Origin: Thermoflexus hugenholtzii JAD2
Lineage (GTDB): Bacteria > Chloroflexota > Anaerolineae > J036 > Brachytrichaceae
DNA length: 64,000 nt
Reading direction: 5' to 3'
Assembly: GCA_945877855.1 (NCBI GenBank)
Contig: CAMDWA010000003.1
Coordinates: forward strand, 1 to 64,000
Part shown: in pieces, positions 26,776 to 34,347 of the stretch
Layout of the letters: each line of letters opens with the position of its first letter
How positions within the stretch are numbered: the stretch's first letter is position 1
Made by a program: the position numbers and the translations under genes
Notes under the pieces: generated by a model
Databases searched by the model: none
What the model was told of the DNA's origin: nothing
What the model saw: the letters and a program-made list of their open reading frames with translations, nothing else

Positions 26776-28557
26776 ATGAAGAAAGATATGTTTACTGCGC
26801 TGTCTGCCCAATTAACCCGCACGACAGCCATTGCAATCGCAACAAGTGTCATGCTTGCGGCGTGCGCATCACCGACAGCCACCCCGACGGCGAAGCCAGC
26901 CGCGCCAGCGCCAGCCGCCACAACCGCACCGGCTGCGCCTGCACCAACGACAGCCCCGGCGGCCCCTGCTCCAACGGCGGCCCCAGCCGCCACCAAACCC
27001 GCTGCCCCTGCTGCTGTTGCCAATACGGGTAATATCATAATTGGCGGTTTTAATACTGGCCCGGGTGGTTTCCCTGAGCGTTTTGATGCCTATAACAAAG
27101 GCGCAGGTGATTATGCTTTTGAGTTTTATCTGAGCAAATTGGTGCGTTATTGTGATGTAAGCCTGAGCAAAATGTGTGGCGACCTTGCCGAAAAATGGGA
27201 CGTATCGCCCGATGGCAAGACCTTGGTCTTTACGCTTAAAAATGCCAAGTGGCATGATGGCACGCCCGTAACCGCAGACGATGTTGATTTTACGCTGACT
27301 CGGTTGTTGGTCAAAGGGGTGTCACGTTATATTACGTCATTTACCGCCATCAAGGGCGGCAAAGATTTTACTGATGGTAAAGAAACCAAAGTAGCTGGTT
27401 ATACTGTCGTTGACCCTAAGACATTTAAGATTGAGTTATCGGTGCCGAATACGCCATTGCTGGATACGTTGTCTTCTATTGCGATTATTCAAAAGAAGCA
27501 ATGGGAAAAAGTAGCACCCGCCGATATGGAAAAAAGCGATATTTGGAAGAATGGGTTGATCGGTAGTGGGCCATTTGTATTTACCAAATATGTATCAGGC
27601 CAATATTCAGAATTCACGGCTTTCCCTGATTATTTTGGTGGCAAACCCAAGGTTGATAAGATGTATGACCGATTCTTTCTTGAGCCGGGCACGGCCTTGA
27701 TTGCGTTGCAACGCGGCGAGATTGACTTTACGTATGCTACGGTCGATGAATTGGAGAAGGTGAAAACCAATGCCGATTTGAAGATTATTGAAGGGCCATC
27801 ACTCGTCGGTCAATACCTCATTCTAAACCGCAAAGTGCCAGAGTTTGAAGACAAGCGCGTGCGACAGGCACTAATGTATGCTATTGACCGTGATTCAATC
27901 ATTAAAGGGTTGTGGAAAGGCACGGCATTGCCGACTAATTGTTGGTTTTCGCCAGCTGGCCCCTATAACCTAAAAGATGCAAACCCCTATAAGTATGATG
28001 TAAATAAGGCCAAGGCCTTGCTAAAAGAAGCGAATATTGATTTGGCGAAGATGGGTGAGGTTGAGTTCATCACCTATTACAACGATCAATTGAGCAAAGA
28101 CATGATCTCGGTGGTCGCTGAAAACTTGACCGCCATTGGCATGAAAGTAAAACTGCGCTTTATTGATACTCCGACCTTCACCACCGAGACCCGCACCGAT
28201 TCGCCAAAATGGAAGATCGCTTGGGTGGGCGGTGGCAATGGCCCTGAGCCAGATTTCCCACTCTACGGCAGCATCCATTCATCTGCCGAATACCCCAAGG
28301 GGAATAACATTGATTACATCAAAGACCCCGAACTTGACAAATTGCTTGATGATGGCCGTGTCGAAGGCGACCCAACCAAGCGTCAGGCGATTTATCAAAA
28401 AGCTTGTTTGCGCATGAATGAAGATGTGACCCGCCCATGGATGCTAGAAAGCACGCGCTATGGCGTGGTAAATAAGAAGATCGGTAACTTCATTTACACC
28501 CCATCCCCGGGTGGTGGACGCTATTTGCAATACCCAGAGCGCTGGACGAAGAACTAA
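26776..28557 (+). CDS. ABC transporter solute-binding lipoprotein, family 5 (oligopeptide type)
   Basis: The 593-aa protein has a lipoprotein signal with LAAC (cysteine near residue 31), followed by a ~45-residue Ala/Pro/Thr linker typical of Chloroflexota lipoproteins. The mature domain carries SBP_bac_5 marks: CGDLAEKWDVSPDGKTLVFTL (about residue 135), FTLKNAKWHDGTPVTADD and DKRVRQALMYAIDRD (about 365). This family binds peptides, nickel complexes, glutathione or oligosaccharides. No permease or ATPase genes lie in the window, so it must use a transporter encoded elsewhere. Position after gntR suggests it collects the island's substrate. Confidence 0.88.
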   Translation: MKKDMFTALSAQLTRTTAIAIATSVMLAACASPTATPTAKPAAPAPAATTAPAAPAPTTAPAAPAPTAAPAATKPAAPAAVANTGNIIIGGFNTGPGGFPERFDAYNKGAGDYAFEFYLSKLVRYCDVSLSKMCGDLAEKWDVSPDGKTLVFTLKNAKWHDGTPVTADDVDFTLTRLLVKGVSRYITSFTAIKGGKDFTDGKETKVAGYTVVDPKTFKIELSVPNTPLLDTLSSIAIIQKKQWEKVAPADMEKSDIWKNGLIGSGPFVFTKYVSGQYSEFTAFPDYFGGKPKVDKMYDRFFLEPGTALIALQRGEIDFTYATVDELEKVKTNADLKIIEGPSLVGQYLILNRKVPEFEDKRVRQALMYAIDRDSIIKGLWKGTALPTNCWFSPAGPYNLKDANPYKYDVNKAKALLKEANIDLAKMGEVEFITYYNDQLSKDMISVVAENLTAIGMKVKLRFIDTPTFTTETRTDSPKWKIAWVGGGNGPEPDFPLYGSIHSSAEYPKGNNIDYIKDPELDKLLDDGRVEGDPTKRQAIYQKACLRMNEDVTRPWMLESTRYGVVNKKIGNFIYTPSPGGGRYLQYPERWTKN

Positions 28558-28566
28558 GTTTTAAAG

Positions 28567-28658
28567 AGTGCTGAGTGCTGAGTGCTGAGTGCTGAGTTTT
28601 AAGTGATGATTTCACTTAGGTCTTAGCACTTAGCACTCAGCACTCAGCACTTAGCACT
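28567..28658. repeat. Heptamer hairpin, AGTGCTG family
   Basis: Left arm (28567-28594) is four tandem AGTGCTG units; right arm (28624-28658) is five units of TAGCACT/CAGCACT. The loop itself pairs (AAGTGAT/TTCACTT). It ends 9 bp before the Gfo/Idh/MocA start. The same heptamer recurs at 43158 and 45054. Confidence 0.9.
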
Positions 28659-28666
28659 CATTAAAA

Positions 28667-29740
28667 ATGCAAAAATATAAAGCCGCCGTCATTGGCCTCA
28701 GTCATATTTCTCAAGCCCGCTCGCCCAAGCCGAGCAGCATGCCCGCTGTTCAGCCGATGCCCCGCTCACACGTGGCGGCCTATGCAGCCCACCCGCAAAT
28801 TGAATTGGTGGGTGCATGTGATCTTATGCCCGCAGCATTTGAACGGTTTAACAATACTTGGCGCGATGTGCACCCCAATACGCGCTTATATAACGATTAC
28901 CGCGAGATGTTGGTGCAGGAAAAACCCGATATCGTCAGCGTGATCACACCCGACGACAAACATGCTGATATTGTGGTGAATGTGGCCAATAGCGGCGTGA
29001 AAGGGATTTGGTGCGAGAAACCCATCGCCACCACTTTGGCTGATGCTGACCGCATGATCGAAGCAGTTGAGCGCAATGGCGTGGCGATGACTGTCAGCCA
29101 TACCCGTCGTTGGATGCCGATGTTTCATCGCGTGCGCGATTTGGTGCGCGACAAAACGTATGGCAATTTGAAACTGGTGACAGCGACATCCTACTATTCA
29201 CGCGCTATGATGTTTCGCAACGGCACGCACACCTTTGACATGATGTGCTTTTTGGCAGATGCCGCGCCAGAGTGGGTGATTGGCGAGCTTGAAGATGGTT
29301 TTGATGGCTTTGATCGTTATCAGGGCGATGGCGGTAATTTGATCAGCAGCGAACCCTCCGCCAACGCGTACATCAAATTTAAAAATGGGGTGCGGGCCAA
29401 TGTGTTGATGGTAAAAAGCAACAACCAGACCAACGTGATCGAGTTGGTGTTTGACAATGCGGTTGTGCGGCTCGATGGCAGCCCACAAATTGTTATTCAT
29501 CGGATCGATGGGCCACCCGCCACCGCAACCAAGGCTGCCATTGGCGTGACCGAAACCATCGGCTATAGCGATTGGTCGGCAGACCGCGAATTGGCGGTGG
29601 TGACAGAATTGGTTCATGCCCTCGACACTGGAACCGTGCCCGCCATTTCACCACCACGTGTGGCCCGCACCACCCTTTCGCTGTTGTTGGCCGTGCTTGA
29701 ATCTCATGCCAAAGGCAACGCCAAAGTGATGCTTGGCTAA
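28667..29740 (+). CDS. Gfo/Idh/MocA-family oxidoreductase
   Basis: The 357-aa protein has an N-terminal NAD(P) Rossmann fold (KAAVIGLSHISQ, an atypical loop in place of GxGxxG; VGACDLMP at about residue 48). GIWCEKPIATTLADADRM (about 108) has the EKP motif. The catalytic DxxxH-like segment is FRNGTHTFDMMCFL (about 183). Members oxidise sugars, inositols or their derivatives, or act as imine reductases. An insertion after the first strand (about residues 14-28) is unusual. It is followed 3 bp later by a second family member; the two may form a pair or heteromer. Confidence 0.84.
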   Translation: MQKYKAAVIGLSHISQARSPKPSSMPAVQPMPRSHVAAYAAHPQIELVGACDLMPAAFERFNNTWRDVHPNTRLYNDYREMLVQEKPDIVSVITPDDKHADIVVNVANSGVKGIWCEKPIATTLADADRMIEAVERNGVAMTVSHTRRWMPMFHRVRDLVRDKTYGNLKLVTATSYYSRAMMFRNGTHTFDMMCFLADAAPEWVIGELEDGFDGFDRYQGDGGNLISSEPSANAYIKFKNGVRANVLMVKSNNQTNVIELVFDNAVVRLDGSPQIVIHRIDGPPATATKAAIGVTETIGYSDWSADRELAVVTELVHALDTGTVPAISPPRVARTTLSLLLAVLESHAKGNAKVMLG

Positions 29741-29743
29741 GGG

Positions 29744-30811
29744 ATGATTGCGATGAGAGCATTATTAATCGGACCCGAAAACCCACATTTTGCCGGGCAT
29801 TTGCGCACCTTGCAAACCTTGCCCGAGATCACAGCCATTACCGTTTGTTGTGCCGATAGCGGCGATATGGCATTGTTGCAAGCGGCGGTGGCCAGCGATG
29901 CGCCCAAAGTGTTGGCGCCTTTTGCCTCGGTGAATGAGGCCTTGGCGGGTGGACATTACGATTTTGTGCTTGGTTGCCCACGCAACGATCGCGCTTTGGC
30001 GGTGTATGAGGCCGTCTTTGCCCACAAATTGCCGGCCCTGGCCGAGAAACCGCTTGGTCGCAATGCCGCCGAAGCCGCAAAAATTTGTGAAATGGCTGAC
30101 GCAGCTGGGGTGACGCTGGGTGTGTGTTATCAAAACCGCTATAACCCTGTGGTGCGCTATGCCCGCGAGTTTATTGCTGCTGGTTTGCTGGGGCGGTTGA
30201 TGCAAGTGCAAACCCGCTATGTCACCACCAATATCGCGGCCCGCGACCCCAATCATTGGCTGTTTAAACGCGAGTGTGTTGGCGGCGGGGTGTTGCAATG
30301 GCTGGGTTGTCATCATGTCGATGTGGCGCGTTATGTCGCCAACGACGAGATTATTCACGCCACTGGGCATGTTGGCACGTTGAATGGGCATGACATTAGC
30401 GTCGAAGACACTGCCACGATCTCATATCGCTTTGCCAGCGGCGCAGTGGGTGGGTTACATTGTGCCCACGCCTTGGCCCAAAGTGGCGGCGGTTATTACA
30501 ATCAAGCTGGCAACGACACTTTGCTGATGTTTGTCGGCACGTTGGGGCGGCTGTATTGGTCGCCGACTGAAACGCCGACGACCCTGCACGCTGAGAGCAT
30601 TCACCCCGATTGGGACACCTCGCCGCGCCGAACAATCACTTTTGAGATGGGTGAATCGCCAGCTTATGGCGGTAAATATGGCGAAGCCTTTGTGCGTGAT
30701 TTTTTGCGTGCCGCTGTTAATGGCCGCGTCGCCCCGGCCAGCGGGCGGGATGCCTTGGCTGTGCAAACCATGATCGATTCTGTATATGCAAGTAATGTAT
30801 CTTTTCAATAA
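29744..30811 (+). CDS. Second Gfo/Idh/MocA-family oxidoreductase
   Basis: The 355-aa protein has MRALLIGPENPHFAGHL replacing the canonical glycine loop. The EKP motif is in PALAEKPLGRNAAEAAKI (about residue 98), and GGGVLQWLGCHHVDVARYV (about 180) contains the GG..xxxGxHxxD catalytic segment. It starts 3 bp after the previous gene, so the two are co-transcribed. The degenerate nucleotide loop suggests altered cofactor binding, which is an inference from one motif. The last five codons are part of an outer inverted repeat around the hairpin at 30843-30907. Confidence 0.83.
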   Translation: MIAMRALLIGPENPHFAGHLRTLQTLPEITAITVCCADSGDMALLQAAVASDAPKVLAPFASVNEALAGGHYDFVLGCPRNDRALAVYEAVFAHKLPALAEKPLGRNAAEAAKICEMADAAGVTLGVCYQNRYNPVVRYAREFIAAGLLGRLMQVQTRYVTTNIAARDPNHWLFKRECVGGGVLQWLGCHHVDVARYVANDEIIHATGHVGTLNGHDISVEDTATISYRFASGAVGGLHCAHALAQSGGGYYNQAGNDTLLMFVGTLGRLYWSPTETPTTLHAESIHPDWDTSPRRTITFEMGESPAYGGKYGEAFVRDFLRAAVNGRVAPASGRDALAVQTMIDSVYASNVSFQ

Positions 30812-30842
30812 AGTGAGGCAAATAAAATCAATTTTCGTCTTT

Positions 30843-30907
30843 AAATCACGATATGGCCTTTGATGGCATGGGCAAAGCCCATGCCATCAAAGGCCATATC
30901 GTGATTT
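30843..30907. repeat. Perfect 31-bp-arm hairpin with outer inverted repeat
   Basis: Arms 30843-30873 and 30877-30907 are perfect with a 3-nt AAA loop. Outside them, 30795-30809 and 30926-30940 are also complementary (14 of 15 bp), so the pairing reaches into the 3' end of the preceding gene. The rest of the 30812-31007 gap shows nothing else clear. Confidence 0.92.
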
Positions 30908-31007
30908 CGAGGTTTACCTCTCATGATTGAGAAGATACATGAATTAATCAGCGGTCTACATTTTTATGGCTATATCAAAAAAATAAGATCAGTGATTCTA
31001 TTAAATT

Positions 31008-31925
31008 ATGAAACTAGTTACTTTTTCAACTCCGACCAATCCGACCCCGACGATGGGGGCAGTTCAAGATGGCAATGTGTATGATTTGGCGAATTGCGCC
31101 AAAGCGCTTGGGGTGTCACTGCCAAGTGATGTTCGTAGTTTGCTCGAAGCTGGCGAGGTTGGTGGGCTTGCAGCCGCCAAATACGTATTGGCGCAAGCGG
31201 TGGCCCAAGGCTTACTCTTTTTCCCAGAGGGCATTGTTAAGCTATATTCCCCAATCACAAACCCACATAAGATCTTGTGCTTGGCGGGTAACTATCAAGA
31301 GCATATTAAAGAGGGCGGCGGCAAAGCCGTTGACAAGACACGCATTACCCCGCGTGTATTTATTAAGCCAATTACCACCCTATGCGGTGATGGCGACCCG
31401 ATTTTGTTGCCAGAAGTGTCGCACTGGGTCGATTATGAGCTTGAGTTAGCCATCATTATCGGCAAGACGGGCAGCGGCATTGCGGTGGCAGATGCGTTAA
31501 ACCATGTGGCGGGGTATGCCGTGTATAACGACATCTCGTCGCGCAAGTTGACCATTGCCGAAGGCCGCGATAAGCGTGATGGCGATAGTTGGTTTGACTG
31601 GCTCAATGGCAAGTGGCAAGACAATTCAGGACCGATGGGGCCTTATTTGGTCACTGCCGACGAAGTGCCCAATGGCGATAATTTGTGGATGAAGCTTTGG
31701 GTGAATAACGAATTGAAGCAAAATTCGGATACCTCGAAGATGATTTTTAACGTAGCAGAGACAATTGCTTTTGCCTCGCGTTTGATGACATTGCAGCCCG
31801 GCGACATCATCGCCACCGGCACCCCCAGCGGGGTAGGTGCCACCACCAACACCTATCTCAAATCGGGCGACGTTGTGCGTTGTGAGATTGAGGGTTTGGG
31901 GGTGTTGGACAATACGGTCGTGTAA
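31008..31925 (+). CDS. Fumarylacetoacetate-hydrolase (FAH) family protein
   Basis: The 305-aa protein has the FAH fold in residues about 80-300. CLAGNYQEHIKEGG and metal ligands in SHWVDYELELAIIIG (about residue 140) are clear, as are GYAVYNDISSRK (about 168) and the C-terminal GDIIATGTPSGVG. Family activities are C-C bond hydrolysis of diketo acids, decarboxylation of oxaloacetate-like acids and hydration in sugar-acid catabolism (for example 2-keto-3-deoxy-L-fuconate routes). With the Gfo/Idh and uronate-dehydrogenase-like neighbours a keto-sugar-acid substrate is plausible. Hairpins lie on both sides. Confidence 0.87.
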   Translation: MKLVTFSTPTNPTPTMGAVQDGNVYDLANCAKALGVSLPSDVRSLLEAGEVGGLAAAKYVLAQAVAQGLLFFPEGIVKLYSPITNPHKILCLAGNYQEHIKEGGGKAVDKTRITPRVFIKPITTLCGDGDPILLPEVSHWVDYELELAIIIGKTGSGIAVADALNHVAGYAVYNDISSRKLTIAEGRDKRDGDSWFDWLNGKWQDNSGPMGPYLVTADEVPNGDNLWMKLWVNNELKQNSDTSKMIFNVAETIAFASRLMTLQPGDIIATGTPSGVGATTNTYLKSGDVVRCEIEGLGVLDNTVV

Positions 31926-31967
31926 TAATTTGGCAATGTCACATTAATAGATGCCAACAAGTTTTCT

Positions 31968-32022
31968 CCGATTTCACCATACATTCCCCTACTATATGCA
32001 GGGGAAGGTATGGTGAAATCGG
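31968..32022. repeat. Hairpin, CCGATTTCA class
   Basis: Arms 31968-31990 and 32000-32022 (23 bp, one mismatch), 9-nt loop; edge CCGATTTCACCATAC. It is preceded by the flank element that recurs at 24562. It ends 8 bp before the amidohydrolase start codon, in the ribosome-binding position. Confidence 0.9.
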
Positions 32023-32030
32023 CATAGCTT

Positions 32031-32801
32031 ATGCGATATATCGACACCCATGCCCATCTTGGTCCTTGGCACGAAGATATTTGGACATTTTCGCCTCAAG
32101 AATTTGTGGCGTTACAGCAACGTGCCGGTATTGAGCGGACAATCGTAACGTCATCGGCGGCGCTGGCGGGTGAATTGGTGTATGGCAATGAATGGACGAT
32201 TCAACAGGCTGAGCAATTGGATCATCTGTTGGTGTGGTTAGTGCTTAATCCGTTGCGTGAACGTGATTCTTTTGCCTTGCTTGATCGATATAAAGATCAC
32301 CCCAAGGTCGTAGGTATCAAAATTCATCCCGTAATGCATCGCTACCCGGCCGATATTAAGGCCGCATTTCGATTGCTAGAGCGGGTTGAGCCATTACGGT
32401 TGCCAGTGCTTTCGCATGGCGAAAACGAATCGTATGCATCACCGGCCCGTATGAAGCGACTGGCCGAGGCTTTTCCAGCATTAACAATTATTGCGGCGCA
32501 TTTTGGGGCTGGGGGTGGTGGGCAAACGCATGAGGCAATCGATGCTTTGCAAGATTGCAAAACGGGTAATTTATATACCGATATGGGCACGGCGCGTGCC
32601 ATTCGCACTGGCATTATTGCCCAAATGGTGCGTGCCATTGGGGCTGATCGCATTTTGTTTGGCACCGATTCCCCGCTGTATGAGCCGATGGCTTTCCCTG
32701 CCTTACTGAATGCTGCTAATATTACCGATGCCGAGCGTGAGCTGATTGCGTATGGGAACGCCGAACGCTTGATTTTGAGGCCAAAAGGGTTGATACCTTA
32801 G
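32031..32801 (+). CDS. Amidohydrolase family 2 protein
   Basis: The 256-aa protein is shorter than the amidohydrolase at 16879. Metal ligands are YIDTHAHLGPW (HxH, residue 6), VLSHGENESY (about 127), IIAAHFGAGGGG (about 153) and DRILFGTDSPLYEP (about 212). Family members hydrolyse lactones or amides or decarboxylate. It is the last plus-strand gene of the island, behind the FAH-family gene and a hairpin. No Shine-Dalgarno is evident because the hairpin occupies that position. Confidence 0.83.
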   Translation: MRYIDTHAHLGPWHEDIWTFSPQEFVALQQRAGIERTIVTSSAALAGELVYGNEWTIQQAEQLDHLLVWLVLNPLRERDSFALLDRYKDHPKVVGIKIHPVMHRYPADIKAAFRLLERVEPLRLPVLSHGENESYASPARMKRLAEAFPALTIIAAHFGAGGGGQTHEAIDALQDCKTGNLYTDMGTARAIRTGIIAQMVRAIGADRILFGTDSPLYEPMAFPALLNAANITDAERELIAYGNAERLILRPKGLIP

Positions 32802-32804
32802 GCA

Positions 32805-33056
32805 ATGCAGCATGTTACTTTACCTGACTTCATTTTGATGAAATCACGGATTAAGGGATTTATTGCTGTTTACCCCGAGTGTGTCACAGAGTGGCAACGC
32901 AATATTCAATTGCGAGGGATTTCATTTAATCTGGTTCATGATTTTGACTGGGATATTGCGTATCATCTCAAAAAATCAGGGAAAATAAACCTATTTTTTG
33001 CCAAACGCACTGTATGGCATTACATCTTTGGGGTTTCCCCCGAATTATTGAGATGA
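32805..33056 (+). CDS. Small hypothetical protein
   Basis: An 83-aa frame begins 3 bp after the amidohydrolase stop. It is rich in aromatic and basic residues (FAKRTVWHYIFG near the C-terminus) and has no transmembrane segment or family I recognise. Spacing favours a real co-transcribed gene, but it could be a chance frame in the 350-bp gap before the convergent trxB. Confidence 0.3.
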   Translation: MQHVTLPDFILMKSRIKGFIAVYPECVTEWQRNIQLRGISFNLVHDFDWDIAYHLKKSGKINLFFAKRTVWHYIFGVSPELLR

Positions 33057-33154
33057 TACCCCAAAAACACAAAAAGCCCCTCTTGTTGGAAATTCGCCAA
33101 TTTTTGCTAAGATTTCATTAAGGCTGTTCAAAAGTTGGCACTTCACTTAACCCG

Positions 33155-34087
33155 TCATCTCTGAGATAAGAACTTCTCAGCCGACATGGCCGCCATACAC
33201 CCATACCCCGCCGAGGTAATGGCCTGCTTAAACCAATTATCATGAATTTCACCCGCTGCAAATACCCCAGGTACGCTGGTTTGTAGGTGTTTATCAACAA
33301 CCAAATAACCTTCATCAGACATTTCAAGATGTCCTTTGAACAACTGCGAATTGGGTTCGTGCCCAACGAAGATGAAAATACCTTCGGCAGCGCTGGGTGC
33401 AACTTCGCCAGTCTTGAGGTTTTTGAAGATCACCTCATTTACCTTGCCACCCTCTATTGCTGGGGCTGTGCCATTGATCGACTCGATGACGGTGTTGGTG
33501 ATGACTTCGATCTTGGGGTTTTCGGCCACATATTTTTGCAGCGTGGCCCCAGCGCGGAAGCTATCGCGCCGATGCACGATGCGCACGCGCTTGCCGAATT
33601 TGGTGAGGAATAAGGCCTCTTGAAAGGCACTGTCGCCCCCGCCAACCACCAAAATCTCTTTGCCGCGAAAGAAAAAGCCATCGCAGGTGGCGCAATAGCT
33701 TACGCCGCGCCCGATATAGTCTAATTCACCGGGCACGCCCAGTGGGCGTGGGGTTGCGCCAGTGGCGATGATGACAGAATCGACCTTATATTCATTTTCT
33801 GCCGAATACAGCTTATACGGGCGCTGGCTAAAATCGACCCGTTCGATGATTTCTTCGACCATGCGAGCGCCGAATTTTTCGGCTTGCTCACGCATCCGTT
33901 GGGTTAATTCGGGGCCTTGCAGCCCATCGGGGAAAGCCGGAAAGTTTTCGACTTCGGTGGTGGTGGCAATTTGGCCGCCGAAGGCTGGGCCGACGAATAC
34001 GAGCGGCTCTAAAAAGGCGCGTCCGGCATAAAGGGCGGCAGTCAACCCAGCGGGGCCGCTGCCGATAATGGCTAATTTTTCTGACAT
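33155..34087 (-). CDS. trxB: Thioredoxin reductase
   Basis: About 310 aa, the usual TrxB length. FAD site IIGSGPAGLTAALYAGRA, the redox disulfide in GVSYCATCDGFFF (about residue 135), the NADPH site VVGGGDSAFQEALFL and the C-terminal GVFAAGEIHDNWFKQAITSAGYGCMAA are all present. It reduces thioredoxin with NADPH in the cytoplasm. The open frame extends upstream to 34141, but those residues are encoded by the heptamer hairpin 34102-34156, so ATG 34087 is chosen. It is convergent with the catabolic island. Confidence 0.92.
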   Translation of the reverse strand: MSEKLAIIGSGPAGLTAALYAGRAFLEPLVFVGPAFGGQIATTTEVENFPAFPDGLQGPELTQRMREQAEKFGARMVEEIIERVDFSQRPYKLYSAENEYKVDSVIIATGATPRPLGVPGELDYIGRGVSYCATCDGFFFRGKEILVVGGGDSAFQEALFLTKFGKRVRIVHRRDSFRAGATLQKYVAENPKIEVITNTVIESINGTAPAIEGGKVNEVIFKNLKTGEVAPSAAEGIFIFVGHEPNSQLFKGHLEMSDEGYLVVDKHLQTSVPGVFAAGEIHDNWFKQAITSAGYGCMAAMSAEKFLSQR

Positions 34088-34101
34088 GGTTTTTTCGCTT
34101 T

Positions 34102-34156
34102 GAGCCATGAGCTTTGAGCCGTGAGCTAGCTCATGGCTCATGGCTCACGGCTTGAG
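34102..34156. repeat. Heptamer hairpin, GAGCCAT family
   Basis: Units of exactly 7 bp: GAGCCAT, GAGCTTT, GAGCCGT, GAGCTAG, then the complementary CTCATGG, CTCATGG, CTCACGG. The centre is a loop-less palindrome. It lies 14 bp upstream of the trxB start and uses the same heptamers as the etfB-etfA junction at 44006. Confidence 0.9.
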
Positions 34157-34261
34157 AGGCTAATTTACCATCCTAGTGTAAGACGTAGATAAGAACCGGG
34201 CGGGGGTTTGAGAATATTGATGGCACGGGCAGCCAAGACGACCTTGCTTAAAAGATGAAAT

Positions 34262-34315
34262 GCCGATGTCACACGATCACCCAACCTTTGGTTAGGCAGA
34301 TCGTGTGACATCGGC
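34262..34315. repeat. Hairpin, CCGATGTCA variant of the CCGATTTCA class
   Basis: Perfect 17-bp arms (34262-34278, 34299-34315), then a second inner stem CCCAACC/GGTTAGG with a TTT loop. It lies just downstream of the acyl-CoA dehydrogenase gene, so it could end that transcript. The rest of 34157-34347 shows nothing recognisable. Confidence 0.88.
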
Positions 34316-34347
34316 AAACTCTTTTCTGACTTTAAATTGACGCTAGC

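Noticed and set aside
34088-34141. Longer N-terminus for thioredoxin reductase
   Set aside because: The extra residues come from the heptamer hairpin and precede the universal FAD-binding N-terminus.
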